DNA from: Nitrospirota bacterium
Lineage (GTDB): Bacteria; Nitrospirota; Nitrospiria; Nitrospirales; Nitrospiraceae
Direction of reading: 5' to 3'
Assembly (NCBI GenBank): GCA_016222925.1
Contig: JACRQB010000039.1
Location: 1 to 14,640 of the forward strand
DNA: 14,640 bases
Under the pieces are notes generated by a model, which did not search any database, had not been told where the DNA came from, and saw only the letters and a program-made list of their open reading frames with translations. The position numbers and the translations under genes were made by a program. This document shows positions 1-7,130 of this stretch, piece after piece (the stretch's first letter is position 1; the number at the start of each line of letters is the position of its first letter).

Positions 1-139
1 ACGGGATATACTTCGCCATGCCCCGATCCGCACACACTTTCGTCAACGCCGCCGTCAACGTCGTCTTCCCATGGTCCACGTGCCCGATCGTCCCAATGTT
101 CACGTGCGGCTTCTTCCGCTCGTATTTCGCCTTCGCCAT
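1..139 (-). CDS. tuf: Elongation factor Tu, N-terminal part (cut by window edge)
   Basis: EF-Tu is the GTPase that carries aminoacyl-tRNA to the ribosomal A site. Only the first 46 codons lie in the window; the gene runs off the left edge. The visible protein begins MAKAKYERKKPHVNIGTIG and carries the G1 P-loop GHVDHGKT at residues 19-26, typical of bacterial EF-Tu. The ATG at 137-139 is preceded by a strong Shine-Dalgarno stretch (TAGGAGGGGG in mRNA sense). It lies 27 bases behind fusA and is the last visible gene of the rpsL-rpsG-fusA-tuf operon. Its codons are strikingly G-ending (31 of 46, against 14 of 46 in the start of fusA), which is odd for adjacent genes of one operon. Identity is certain; whether the genome has a second tuf copy cannot be seen here. 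Confidence 0.97.
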   Translation of the reverse strand, partial: MAKAKYERKKPHVNIGTIGHVDHGKTTLTAALTKVCADRGMAKYIP

Positions 140-166
140 AATGCCACCCCCTCCTAATTCACCACG

Positions 167-2236
167 CTATTTCTTGATGATGGCTTCCGCAATATTTCTA
201 GGAACCTGATCATACCGATCAAACTCCATGCTATAGGTCGCACGACCCTGCGTACGAGACCGGAGATCAGTCGCATAGCCAAACATCTCCATCAAGGGCA
301 CGGCAGCATCAATAGCTTGAGCACCAGCCCGGACCTTCATTCCCTGCACTTTGCCTCTCCGGCTGTTCAAGTTACCAATCACATCACCCATGAACTCCTG
401 CGGAACCAAAACCTCAACCTTCATGATTGGCTCAAGCAGAACAGGATCGGCCCTCTTACACGCATCGGCAAACCCCATTGACCCTGCAATCTTAAATGCC
501 ATTTCATTTGAATCGACGTCGTGGTAGGAGCCATCAATCACCGTCACCTTCACATCCCGAAGCGGATACCCCGCAACGACACCGGTCTCCATCCGCTCCC
601 GAACACCCTTCTCAATAGCAGGGACAAATTCCTTCGGAATTGCTCCACCCACAACCTTATTCACAAACTCCAGCCCCTTACCTGACTCTGAAGGCTCAAC
701 TGTTAAGACAACATGACCGTACTGTCCACGCCCGCCAGTCTGCTTGACATATTTTGACTCAGCTTCAGCCTTACGCCTGATCGTCTCCCGGAATGCCACC
801 TCAGGCTTTCCAACATTTGCTTCAACTTTAAACTCACGCAACATTCGATCGACGATGATCTCAAGATGCAACTCACCCATTCCAGCAATGATCGTCTGCG
901 CGGTCTCTTCGTCCGTCCGCACACGGAATGATGGATCCTCTTGAGCCAGTTTCTGGAGGGCAAAACCCATCTTCTCTTGATCTTGCTTTGTCTTAGGCTC
1001 AATCGCCATCGCAATCACCGGCTCAGGAAACTTCATCACCTCCAGGAGCACTGGCTGTTTTTCATCCGCCAGCGTATCTCCAGTTGTAGCCCCTTTAAGC
1101 CCCACAGCTGCAGCGATGTCTCCTGCGTACACCTCATCGATTTCTTCTCGCTTATTGGCATGCATCTTCAGGAGACGCCCAATTCGGTCCTTTGTCCCCT
1201 TGGTCACATTCAAGACCGCTGTGCCAGTTTTCAGCGTTCCAGAATAGACACGGAAAAATGTCAACTGTCCGGCAAATGGATCAGACATGATCTTGAACGC
1301 CAATGCTGAAAATGGCTCACTGTCATCTGACTTGCGCTCAACTTCTTTACTGCTATTCGGATCCAACCCCATGACCGGAGGGACATCAAGCGGAGACGGC
1401 AGGTAGTCGACAACGGCATCCAGCAACTGCTGAACGCCCTTGTTCTTAAAAGCCGATCCACACAACACCGGAGTAATCTTCATCGAGATAACGCCAGCCC
1501 GGATCGCGCGCATGACCTCTTCTTCTGTCAATGGATGGCCGCTTAAATATTTCTCCATCACCTGATCATCAAACTCCGCCACCGCATCGAGCATTTTCTC
1601 TCGGTACTCTTTTGCCTGAGCGAGAAGAGCCTCTGGAATTTCATCGACCTTATACTTCGCACCCAATGTCTCGTCGTCGTAGAAGAATCCCTTCATCCTC
1701 ACCAGATCAATCGATCCGCGAAATTCCGCTTCACGCCCGATTGGAATCTGAATCGGAACCGGCGTAGCCCCCAGTCGATCAATGATGGATTGGACACTTC
1801 CGTAGAAATCCGCACCGATTCGATCCATCTTATTCATGAAGGCGATACGAGGAACATGATACTTATCAGCTTGACGCCAGACCGTTTCAGACTGAGGCTC
1901 AACACCCTGAACGGAATCAAAGGCTGCTACCGCCCCATCAAGCACGCGCAAGGAACGCTCCACCTCAATCGTAAAATCAACGTGCCCAGGGGTATCAATA
2001 ATATTAATGCGATGATCACGCCAGAAACAGGTTGTTGCGGCAGCCGTAATGGTAATGCCACGCTCACGCTCTTGCTCCATCCAATCCATCGTGGCCGCAC
2101 CCTCATGGACCTCACCCAACTTATGAGTCATACCCGTATAATAGAGGATGCGCTCCGTGGTCGTAGTCTTACCGGCATCAATATGAGCCATGATGCCGAT
2201 ATTTCGTGTGTGTCCTAACGATGTCTGACGAGCCAC
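167..2236 (-). CDS. fusA: Elongation factor G
   Basis: EF-G is the cytosolic translocation GTPase and, with RRF, splits ribosomes. The protein is full length at 689 residues, close to the family's usual 690-704. With the chosen start, G1 is AHIDAGKT (17-24), the switch I motif is RGITIT (59-64), G3 is DTPGH (81-85, catalytic His85), G4 is NKMD (135-138) and G5 is the SAFKN segment. The C-terminal domains IV and V are present, including the GGRGQYGHV and LNSRRG motifs. An upstream in-frame GTG (2257) is possible, but the GTG at 2234-2236 is preferred: GAGGGAG lies 5 bases upstream and the family begins (M)ARQT. Stop is TAG. It sits between rpsG (114-base gap) and tuf (27-base gap) in the str operon. 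No lesion is visible. Confidence 0.98.
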   Translation of the reverse strand: MARQTSLGHTRNIGIMAHIDAGKTTTTERILYYTGMTHKLGEVHEGAATMDWMEQERERGITITAAATTCFWRDHRINIIDTPGHVDFTIEVERSLRVLDGAVAAFDSVQGVEPQSETVWRQADKYHVPRIAFMNKMDRIGADFYGSVQSIIDRLGATPVPIQIPIGREAEFRGSIDLVRMKGFFYDDETLGAKYKVDEIPEALLAQAKEYREKMLDAVAEFDDQVMEKYLSGHPLTEEEVMRAIRAGVISMKITPVLCGSAFKNKGVQQLLDAVVDYLPSPLDVPPVMGLDPNSSKEVERKSDDSEPFSALAFKIMSDPFAGQLTFFRVYSGTLKTGTAVLNVTKGTKDRIGRLLKMHANKREEIDEVYAGDIAAAVGLKGATTGDTLADEKQPVLLEVMKFPEPVIAMAIEPKTKQDQEKMGFALQKLAQEDPSFRVRTDEETAQTIIAGMGELHLEIIVDRMLREFKVEANVGKPEVAFRETIRRKAEAESKYVKQTGGRGQYGHVVLTVEPSESGKGLEFVNKVVGGAIPKEFVPAIEKGVRERMETGVVAGYPLRDVKVTVIDGSYHDVDSNEMAFKIAGSMGFADACKRADPVLLEPIMKVEVLVPQEFMGDVIGNLNSRRGKVQGMKVRAGAQAIDAAVPLMEMFGYATDLRSRTQGRATYSMEFDRYDQVPRNIAEAIIKK

Positions 2237-2284
2237 TTTAACTCCCTCAAAAAACACGAATGCCGCAAGTCAAGCCAAAAACAC

Positions 2285-2324
2285 TGCTGCGATACAAGCT
2301 AGCCAGAGTCTGCGGATCGCAGCA
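2285..2324 (-). promoter_or_regulatory. Inverted repeats with two competing hairpins in the rpsG-fusA gap
   Basis: A perfect 9-base inverted repeat (2285-2293 with 2316-2324, TGCTGCGAT/ATCGCAGCA) could form a hairpin with a 22-base loop in the mRNA between rpsG and fusA. Part of the upstream RNA arm can instead form a compact 5-bp hairpin (2310-2314 with 2318-2322, 3-base loop), so the two folds exclude each other. In E. coli, S7 represses the str operon through an intercistronic RNA structure (between rpsL and rpsG), so a similar role here is conceivable. No U-run follows, so it is not an ordinary terminator. Function is inferred only. Confidence 0.35.
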
Positions 2325-2350
2325 CGGCTCAACTGCAGCACAGAATGACA

Positions 2351-2821
2351 CTACCAGCGATAATGAGCGAATGCTTTATTGGCCTCTGCCATCCGATGCA
2401 CGTCTTCCCGCTTCTTGACCGCAGCCCCGGTATTATTCGATGCATCCAACAGTTCAGCGGCAAGCTTTTCTCGCATGCTTTTCCCACCGCGCGTACGGGC
2501 AAACTGCGACAACCAACGAAGCGCCAATGATACTCGACGCGCAGGCCTAATTTCGACCGGAACCTGATAGGAAGCGCCCCCTACTCGACGAGACTTGACC
2601 TCAACAATCGGCTTCACATTATCCACAGCCGCCTTAAACACTTTCAGCGGGTCGCTGCCGGTTTTCTCCTGAATAACATCAAACGCGCCATAACATATCC
2701 GTTCCGTGGTGCTCTTCTTCCCGCTACTCATTAGCGCGTTAATAAACTTCCCGACCAACTTATCTCGGTACCGCACATCAGGAAGCACTTCTCGTTGACC
2801 CAAAAACCTACTGCGTGGCAT
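2351..2821 (-). CDS. rpsG: 30S ribosomal protein S7
   Basis: S7 is a primary 16S rRNA-binding protein that nucleates assembly of the 30S head and lies near the E-site tRNA. The protein is 156 residues, the standard bacterial length, and begins MPRSRFLGQREVLPD. Family signatures seen include GKFINALMSSGKKS near residues 24-37, the GGASYQVPVE segment in the middle and the C-terminal KANKAFAHYRW-type ending (here EANKAFAHYRW). The ATG at 2819-2821 has only a modest ribosome binding site (ATAGG). It follows rpsL after 45 bases and precedes fusA. In enterobacteria S7 is the autogenous repressor of this operon; whether that holds here is unknown. Confidence 0.98.
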   Translation of the reverse strand: MPRSRFLGQREVLPDVRYRDKLVGKFINALMSSGKKSTTERICYGAFDVIQEKTGSDPLKVFKAAVDNVKPIVEVKSRRVGGASYQVPVEIRPARRVSLALRWLSQFARTRGGKSMREKLAAELLDASNNTGAAVKKREDVHRMAEANKAFAHYRW

Positions 2822-2866
2822 ATTAACCTATCCAATCCGTGTGATGATTTTCAAAACTCACAAAAT

Positions 2867-3238
2867 CTACTTGGGCCGCTTTGCTCCATACTTCGAACGA
2901 CTCTGCTTTCTTCCAGCTACACCCACCGCGTCCAAGGCGCCACGAACCAGATGATATCGAACACCCGGCAAATCCTTAACACGGCCGCCACGCACAAGCA
3001 CAATAGAATGCTCCTGAAGATTGTGCCCAACGCCGGGTATATACGTCGTCACCTCCATACCGTTCGTAAGGCGCACACGCGCAACTTTACGCAATGCTGA
3101 GTTCGGCTTCTTCGGCGTCGTTGTGTACACACGAAGACACACGCCTCTCTTCTGCGGACAGGACTTCAGGGCAGGACTTTTCGTCTTTGCCTTTACGAAT
3201 ATCCTCCCTTTCCGAACCAGCTGATTGATCGTCGGCAT
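2867..3238 (-). CDS. rpsL: 30S ribosomal protein S12
   Basis: S12 sits at the 30S decoding centre and controls fidelity. With the ATG at 3236-3238 the protein is 123 residues, the usual size, and starts MPTINQLVRKG. An in-frame TTG three codons upstream (3247) is rejected because it would overlap the ribosome binding site; AAAGGG lies 10 bases before the ATG. The decoding-centre motif TPKKPNSALRK is at about 41-51 and GGRVKDLPG at 84-92. Lys43 and Lys88, the sites of classical streptomycin-resistance changes, are wild type, and Asp89, the residue methylthiolated by RimO in many bacteria, is present. It is the first gene behind the strong promoter downstream of rpoC. Confidence 0.98.
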   Translation of the reverse strand: MPTINQLVRKGRIFVKAKTKSPALKSCPQKRGVCLRVYTTTPKKPNSALRKVARVRLTNGMEVTTYIPGVGHNLQEHSIVLVRGGRVKDLPGVRYHLVRGALDAVGVAGRKQSRSKYGAKRPK

Positions 3239-3296
3239 CGCGTTCAAACCCTTTCAAGATGGAACAAGCACCAACCGTCAAGTGCAAAGCCGCCGG

Positions 3297-3325
3297 ATTA
3301 TAGTGACGTAAGCGCCGACTGTCAA
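3297..3325 (-). promoter_or_regulatory. Perfect sigma70-type promoter for the rpsL-rpsG-fusA-tuf operon
   Basis: On the minus strand a TTGACA -35 box (3320-3325) is followed by exactly 17 bases and a TATAAT -10 box (3297-3302), an exact consensus for the housekeeping sigma factor. It lies in the 109-base gap between the rpoC stop codon (3348-3350) and the rpsL start (3238). The predicted start of transcription is near 3290, giving a leader of about 50 bases. No terminator hairpin is visible between rpoC and this promoter, so read-through from the rif operon may add to its output. Confidence 0.88.
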
Positions 3326-3347
3326 GTAGGCACTATTCCATCACGTA

Positions 3348-3806
3348 TTAAGACCGAGCACCTTCTCCTGAAACCGATGGAACAGCCGCGCCAGATGATA
3401 CTGCAGTCGTAACACTTACAGGTATTACCTCAGGCTTTTCACTGATGACGAACGTATCGCGGTACTCTTCAAACCCAGACCCTGCCGGAATCAAACGACC
3501 GACAATGACGTTTTCCTTCAAGCCCAATAACTTATCCTCGCGTCCATTAATCGCGGCTTCAGTGAGAACGCGTGTGGTTTCCTGGAACGATGCCGCAGAA
3601 ATAAAGCTGTCGGTCGTGAGGGCCGCCTTGGTAATCCCAAGTAAGACAGGCTTGCCCAGGGCAGGCTGGCCGTCATTGGCGAGCACCCGCTGATTTTCTT
3701 TTTCGAAGAGACTCTTGCTAACTTGACTGCCCGGCAAGAACTGGGTATCTCCCGGATCTTCAACCCGCACCTTACGCAGCATTTCGATAGACGTCCTGCA
3801 CCTCAT
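3348..3806 (-). pseudogene. rpoC: RNA polymerase beta' subunit, C-terminal fragment (out of frame)
   Basis: This open frame carries the C-terminal end of beta'. Homology starts at about MLRKV (3782) and continues through a GITKAALTTDSFISAASFQE-like block, the TTRVLTEAAINGREDKLLGL block and NVIVGRLIPAGSG, which match the universally conserved C-terminal helices that pair with beta and bind omega. It ends with a variable Ala/Ser/Val-rich tail and TAA. The nominal ATG at 3804-3806 has no ribosome binding site, and the first few residues are a frame shadow of the DEVQDVYR coding sequence, so this is not a separate gene. About 17 residues corresponding to E. coli LQGVKINDKHIEVIVRQ are absent at the junction with the preceding fragment, and the frame changes there (net loss near 50 bases). 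Confidence 0.9.
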
Positions 3807-4374
3807 CTACGAGGTACTTTTGCAATTCATTCGGACCCAACACATCAAGGATGTCATGAGGATTTGCCGAGCCGTCCATTAACGGCTCCCCAGCCCGAAC
3901 CCAGTCGCCTTCGTGAACGTTGACGTGCTTGCCCTTGGGAATAAAATATTCCTTCACATCACCCATCTTATTGTCGACAAGAACCTTACGCTGGCCTTTG
4001 ACGAAGCCGCCGTAGGAGACTTCTCCGTCGATCTCAGTGATGACCGCCTGCTCTTTCGGCTTCCGCGCCTCAAAAAGCTCCACCACACGCGGAAGACCTC
4101 CCGTAATGTCCTTGGTCTTCGTCGTCTCACGAGGGATCTTTGCCAAGACATCACCAGGATGCACAGTGGCCCCCTTTTCGACAAAGATATGGGCTCCGAC
4201 TGGTAATAAGTACCTGGCCACTGCGCTGGATCCGCCAGTCGCTTTGGCCGTTTTACCGCTGTCGTCTTTAATCGACACGCGAGGGCGAAGCGTCTGGCCG
4301 GTATGTTCGATGATAACCTTGCGCGACAAGCCGGTGACTTCATCACTCTCGTCCACTGTCGTCGACAATCGCAA
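3772..4374 (-). pseudogene. rpoC: RNA polymerase beta' subunit, middle fragment (SI3 end to DEVQDVYR)
   Basis: This frame holds the second half of the beta' SI3 insertion and what follows. From about residue 9 it reads ESDEVTGLSRKVII, matching E. coli TDELTGLSSLVV, then TLRPRVSI, the KDITGGLPRVVELFEARKPK block that resumes the core enzyme, and finally DEVQDVYR before a spurious NAA and TAA. The nominal TTG start at 4374 overlaps the preceding fragment and has no ribosome binding site. About 58 residues of SI3 expected between the two fragments (E. coli TKESYKVPYG through DGQTITRQ) are missing, and the frame differs. It is a piece of one interrupted rpoC rather than a split-subunit gene like cyanobacterial rpoC2, because the break falls inside a domain and no start signal exists. 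Confidence 0.9.
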
Positions 4375-7084
4375 TCTTCGTATTGCGATTCATCACGACC
4401 CATTCACCATCTTTATTCCGCACTGCAATACCACCATTGTGAATATCGGCGTTCTTTTTGGCATCGAAACTCATGAACTTAATCCGCCCGGCATGTTTCG
4501 CCTCAAGCACGGTCTGCTCGACGACCTTACTGGCCGTGCCGCCGATGTGAAAGGTCCGCATCGTCAACTGCGTACCAGGTTCGCCGATTGATTGCGCCGC
4601 GATGACACCGACCGGCTCGCCTTTTTCCACCAGACGCCCTCGCGCCAGATCTCGACCGTAACAGGCACGACAGACACCACGAGGAGATTGACAGGTCAGC
4701 ACGGACCGAATCTTCACACGGTCAACTCCCGCCTCAACAATCAACTTCGTTAACTCTTCAATAATTTCTTCGTTCCAAGACACAATAATTTCCCCGGTGA
4801 CGGGGTCACGAATATCCTCTGCCGCCAAACGACCGAGAACGCGCTCCTCCAACGGCTGGATAATTTCACCACCTTCGACCAACGGACTGACGGTAATGCC
4901 GTCTCGCGTACCACAATCAATCTCATTAATAATGACGTCTTGAGCTATATCGACCAATCTCCGCGTGAGATACCCTGAATTGGCAGTCTTCAACGCCGTA
5001 TCGGCAAGCCCCTTACGAGCACCGTGGGTGGAGATGAAGTACTGCAACACCGTCAACCCTTCACGGAAGTTAGCGGTGATCGGCGTTTCAATGATCTCAC
5101 CGGATGGCTTGGCCATCAATCCGCGCATACCACCCAACTGCCGAATCTGTTGCGAACTACCACGGGCACCGGAATCCGCCATCATGAAGATCGGGTTGAA
5201 CGATTCGGCTTTGGCCGGATCACCGCCGGCGCCGAGTTCCTTCATCATCTCGTTGGCAACCTGCTCAGTGACGTGGGCCCAAATGTCGATCACCTTGTTG
5301 TACCGAATGAGTTTCGTCATCTCTTTTTTGGTCATGAGCTTGTTCGCATTGGCGAACGGTAAACCTTGCGGAAGGATTTCTGACAGCAAGACACGGCCAA
5401 CAGTCGTCTGCACCAGCGAACCCTCAAGACGCACTTTAATCCGCGCATGCTCTTCCATTTCTCTCGCATCAAAGGCAATCCGAACTTCTTCAGGGGACCC
5501 AAACACCTTGCCCTCGCCCTTTGCGCCCAACCGCTCCTTCGTCAACCAATAGCAGCCCAACACCATATCCTGCGACGGCACCGCAATCGGCTTACCATTG
5601 GCCGGAGAAAGAATGTTGTTGATGGACATCATGAGGACCCGTGCTTCAACCTGCGCTTCGACGGATAGCGGGACGTGCACCGCCATCTGATCTCCATCGA
5701 AGTCCGCATTGAACGCGGCGCAGACGAGCGGATGTAATCGGATCGCCTTACCCTCAACTAACACAGGATCGAAGGCCTGAATGCCCAACCGATGGAGCGT
5801 CGGGGCTCGATTCAGCAGTACAGGGTGCTCGCGAATCACTTCATCTAATACATCCCAAACCTCTGGCCGTTCTTTTTCGACCAGCCGTTTAGCGCTCTTA
5901 ATAGTGGTGGCCGCCCCTCTGGCTTCTAATTTGTGAAAGATGAACGGCTTGAATAATTCCAGTGCCATTTTCTTTGGCAACCCGCACTGATGGAGGCGCA
6001 ATTCTGGACCGACGACGATCACGGTACGGCCAGAATAATCGACACGCTTCCCGAGTAGATTCTGCCGGAACCGTCCCTGCTTTCCCTTCAGCATGTCGCT
6101 TAACGATTTCAGCGGACGCTTGTTCGGACCACGAATCGCGCGCCCTCGGCGACCATTATCGAAGAGCGCATCCACAGCTTCCTGCAGCATCCGCATCTCG
6201 TTCCTGATGATGACGCCTGGCGCCTTTAACTCCATCAATCGTTTCAACCGATTATTTCGATTGATCACACGACGGTAGAGGTCGTTCAGATCGGATGTGG
6301 CAAATCGGCCTCCATCAAGGGGAACCAGCGGACGCAACTCCGGCGGCAGGACCGGAATGACATCCATGATCATCCATTCCGGCTTATTCCCAGACTTACG
6401 AAACGCCTCCAGCACCTTTAAGCGCTTGGCATACTTCTTCTTCATGGCTGCCGATGTCGACGCTTTTGCCTTCACCTGCAATTCATCCCACAGCGCATTA
6501 ATATCGATCTTCCTCAATAAGTCACGGATGGCCTCTGCACCGATTCCAACCTTAAACCCGCTCGACCCGAACTCAGACACAAGAGTACGCAGCTTATCCT
6601 CCGGTACCAGCTCCTTTTCCCCTAAATCGGTTGAGCCTGGATCCACACACACATAACTCTCAAAATAGAGAATTTTCTCGAGCTGCTTGAGGCTCATATC
6701 AAGCAGGGTTCCAATCCGACTCGGGACGCCCTTCAGAAACCAAATATGGGCCACAGGGGCAGCCAGTTCAATATGGCCCATCCGTTCACGTCGAACCTTC
6801 GATTGAATCACCTCGACGCCGCATTTGTCGCACACGATCCCGCGGTGCTTCATGCGTTTGTATTTCCCGCAATTGCATTCCCAATCCTTGGTAGGACCAA
6901 AGATCTTGGCACAAAACAACCCGTCTTTTTCCGGCTTGAATGACCGATAGTTGATCGTTTCCGGTTTCTTGACTTCACCATACGACCAAGATCGGATTTT
7001 CTCGGGCGATGCGATGCGAATTCGCATCGCATCAAACGACACCGAATCCCGTTGCTTTTCAAACAGTGTATATACGCCTTCCAA
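4343..7084 (-). CDS. rpoC: RNA polymerase beta' subunit, N-terminal two thirds (gene interrupted)
   Basis: Beta' forms the catalytic clamp of RNA polymerase. This frame gives 913 residues; the family with SI3 is about 1390-1410. The start is TTG (7082-7084), chosen because a perfect AGGAGGT lies 7 bases upstream and the protein begins MEGVYTLFEK. Visible are zinc site 1 (Cys70, 72, 85, 88), the catalytic NADFDGDQM (459-467, Mg ligands Asp461/463/465), zinc site 2 (Cys724, 798, 805, 808, spacing as in E. coli), the bridge helix (THGARKGLADTALKTANSG) and the trigger loop (MRTFHIGG, about 840-850), followed by the start of SI3. Between Ile593 and Arg594 about 72 residues present in E. coli (606-677) are missing in frame. 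The frame ends prematurely at TGA 4343-4345 inside SI3; the rest of the protein continues in two other frames down to 3348. It follows rpoB by 46 bases. Confidence 0.95.
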   Translation of the reverse strand: MEGVYTLFEKQRDSVSFDAMRIRIASPEKIRSWSYGEVKKPETINYRSFKPEKDGLFCAKIFGPTKDWECNCGKYKRMKHRGIVCDKCGVEVIQSKVRRERMGHIELAAPVAHIWFLKGVPSRIGTLLDMSLKQLEKILYFESYVCVDPGSTDLGEKELVPEDKLRTLVSEFGSSGFKVGIGAEAIRDLLRKIDINALWDELQVKAKASTSAAMKKKYAKRLKVLEAFRKSGNKPEWMIMDVIPVLPPELRPLVPLDGGRFATSDLNDLYRRVINRNNRLKRLMELKAPGVIIRNEMRMLQEAVDALFDNGRRGRAIRGPNKRPLKSLSDMLKGKQGRFRQNLLGKRVDYSGRTVIVVGPELRLHQCGLPKKMALELFKPFIFHKLEARGAATTIKSAKRLVEKERPEVWDVLDEVIREHPVLLNRAPTLHRLGIQAFDPVLVEGKAIRLHPLVCAAFNADFDGDQMAVHVPLSVEAQVEARVLMMSINNILSPANGKPIAVPSQDMVLGCYWLTKERLGAKGEGKVFGSPEEVRIAFDAREMEEHARIKVRLEGSLVQTTVGRVLLSEILPQGLPFANANKLMTKKEMTKLIRYNKVIDIWAHVTEQVANEMMKELGAGGDPAKAESFNPIFMMADSGARGSSQQIRQLGGMRGLMAKPSGEIIETPITANFREGLTVLQYFISTHGARKGLADTALKTANSGYLTRRLVDIAQDVIINEIDCGTRDGITVSPLVEGGEIIQPLEERVLGRLAAEDIRDPVTGEIIVSWNEEIIEELTKLIVEAGVDRVKIRSVLTCQSPRGVCRACYGRDLARGRLVEKGEPVGVIAAQSIGEPGTQLTMRTFHIGGTASKVVEQTVLEAKHAGRIKFMSFDAKKNADIHNGGIAVRNKDGEWVVMNRNTKIAIVDDSGRE

Positions 7085-7130
7085 GGTAGTGACCTCCTCT
7101 GATACCGGTCTTCAGCCGGCACACAAGCGG

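Noticed and set aside
2131..2142. TATAAT on the plus strand inside fusA
   Set aside because: No -35 box at proper distance and no plus-strand gene downstream; chance occurrence in coding sequence.
3348..4374. Natural split of RpoC into separate subunits, as in cyanobacterial rpoC1/rpoC2
   Set aside because: The breaks fall inside conserved domains, residues are missing at each junction, and the downstream frames have no ribosome binding sites.
4343..4375. Programmed ribosomal frameshift or translational bypass to join rpoC frames
   Set aside because: No slippery heptamer is visible and conserved protein segments are absent at the junctions, which frameshifting cannot restore.
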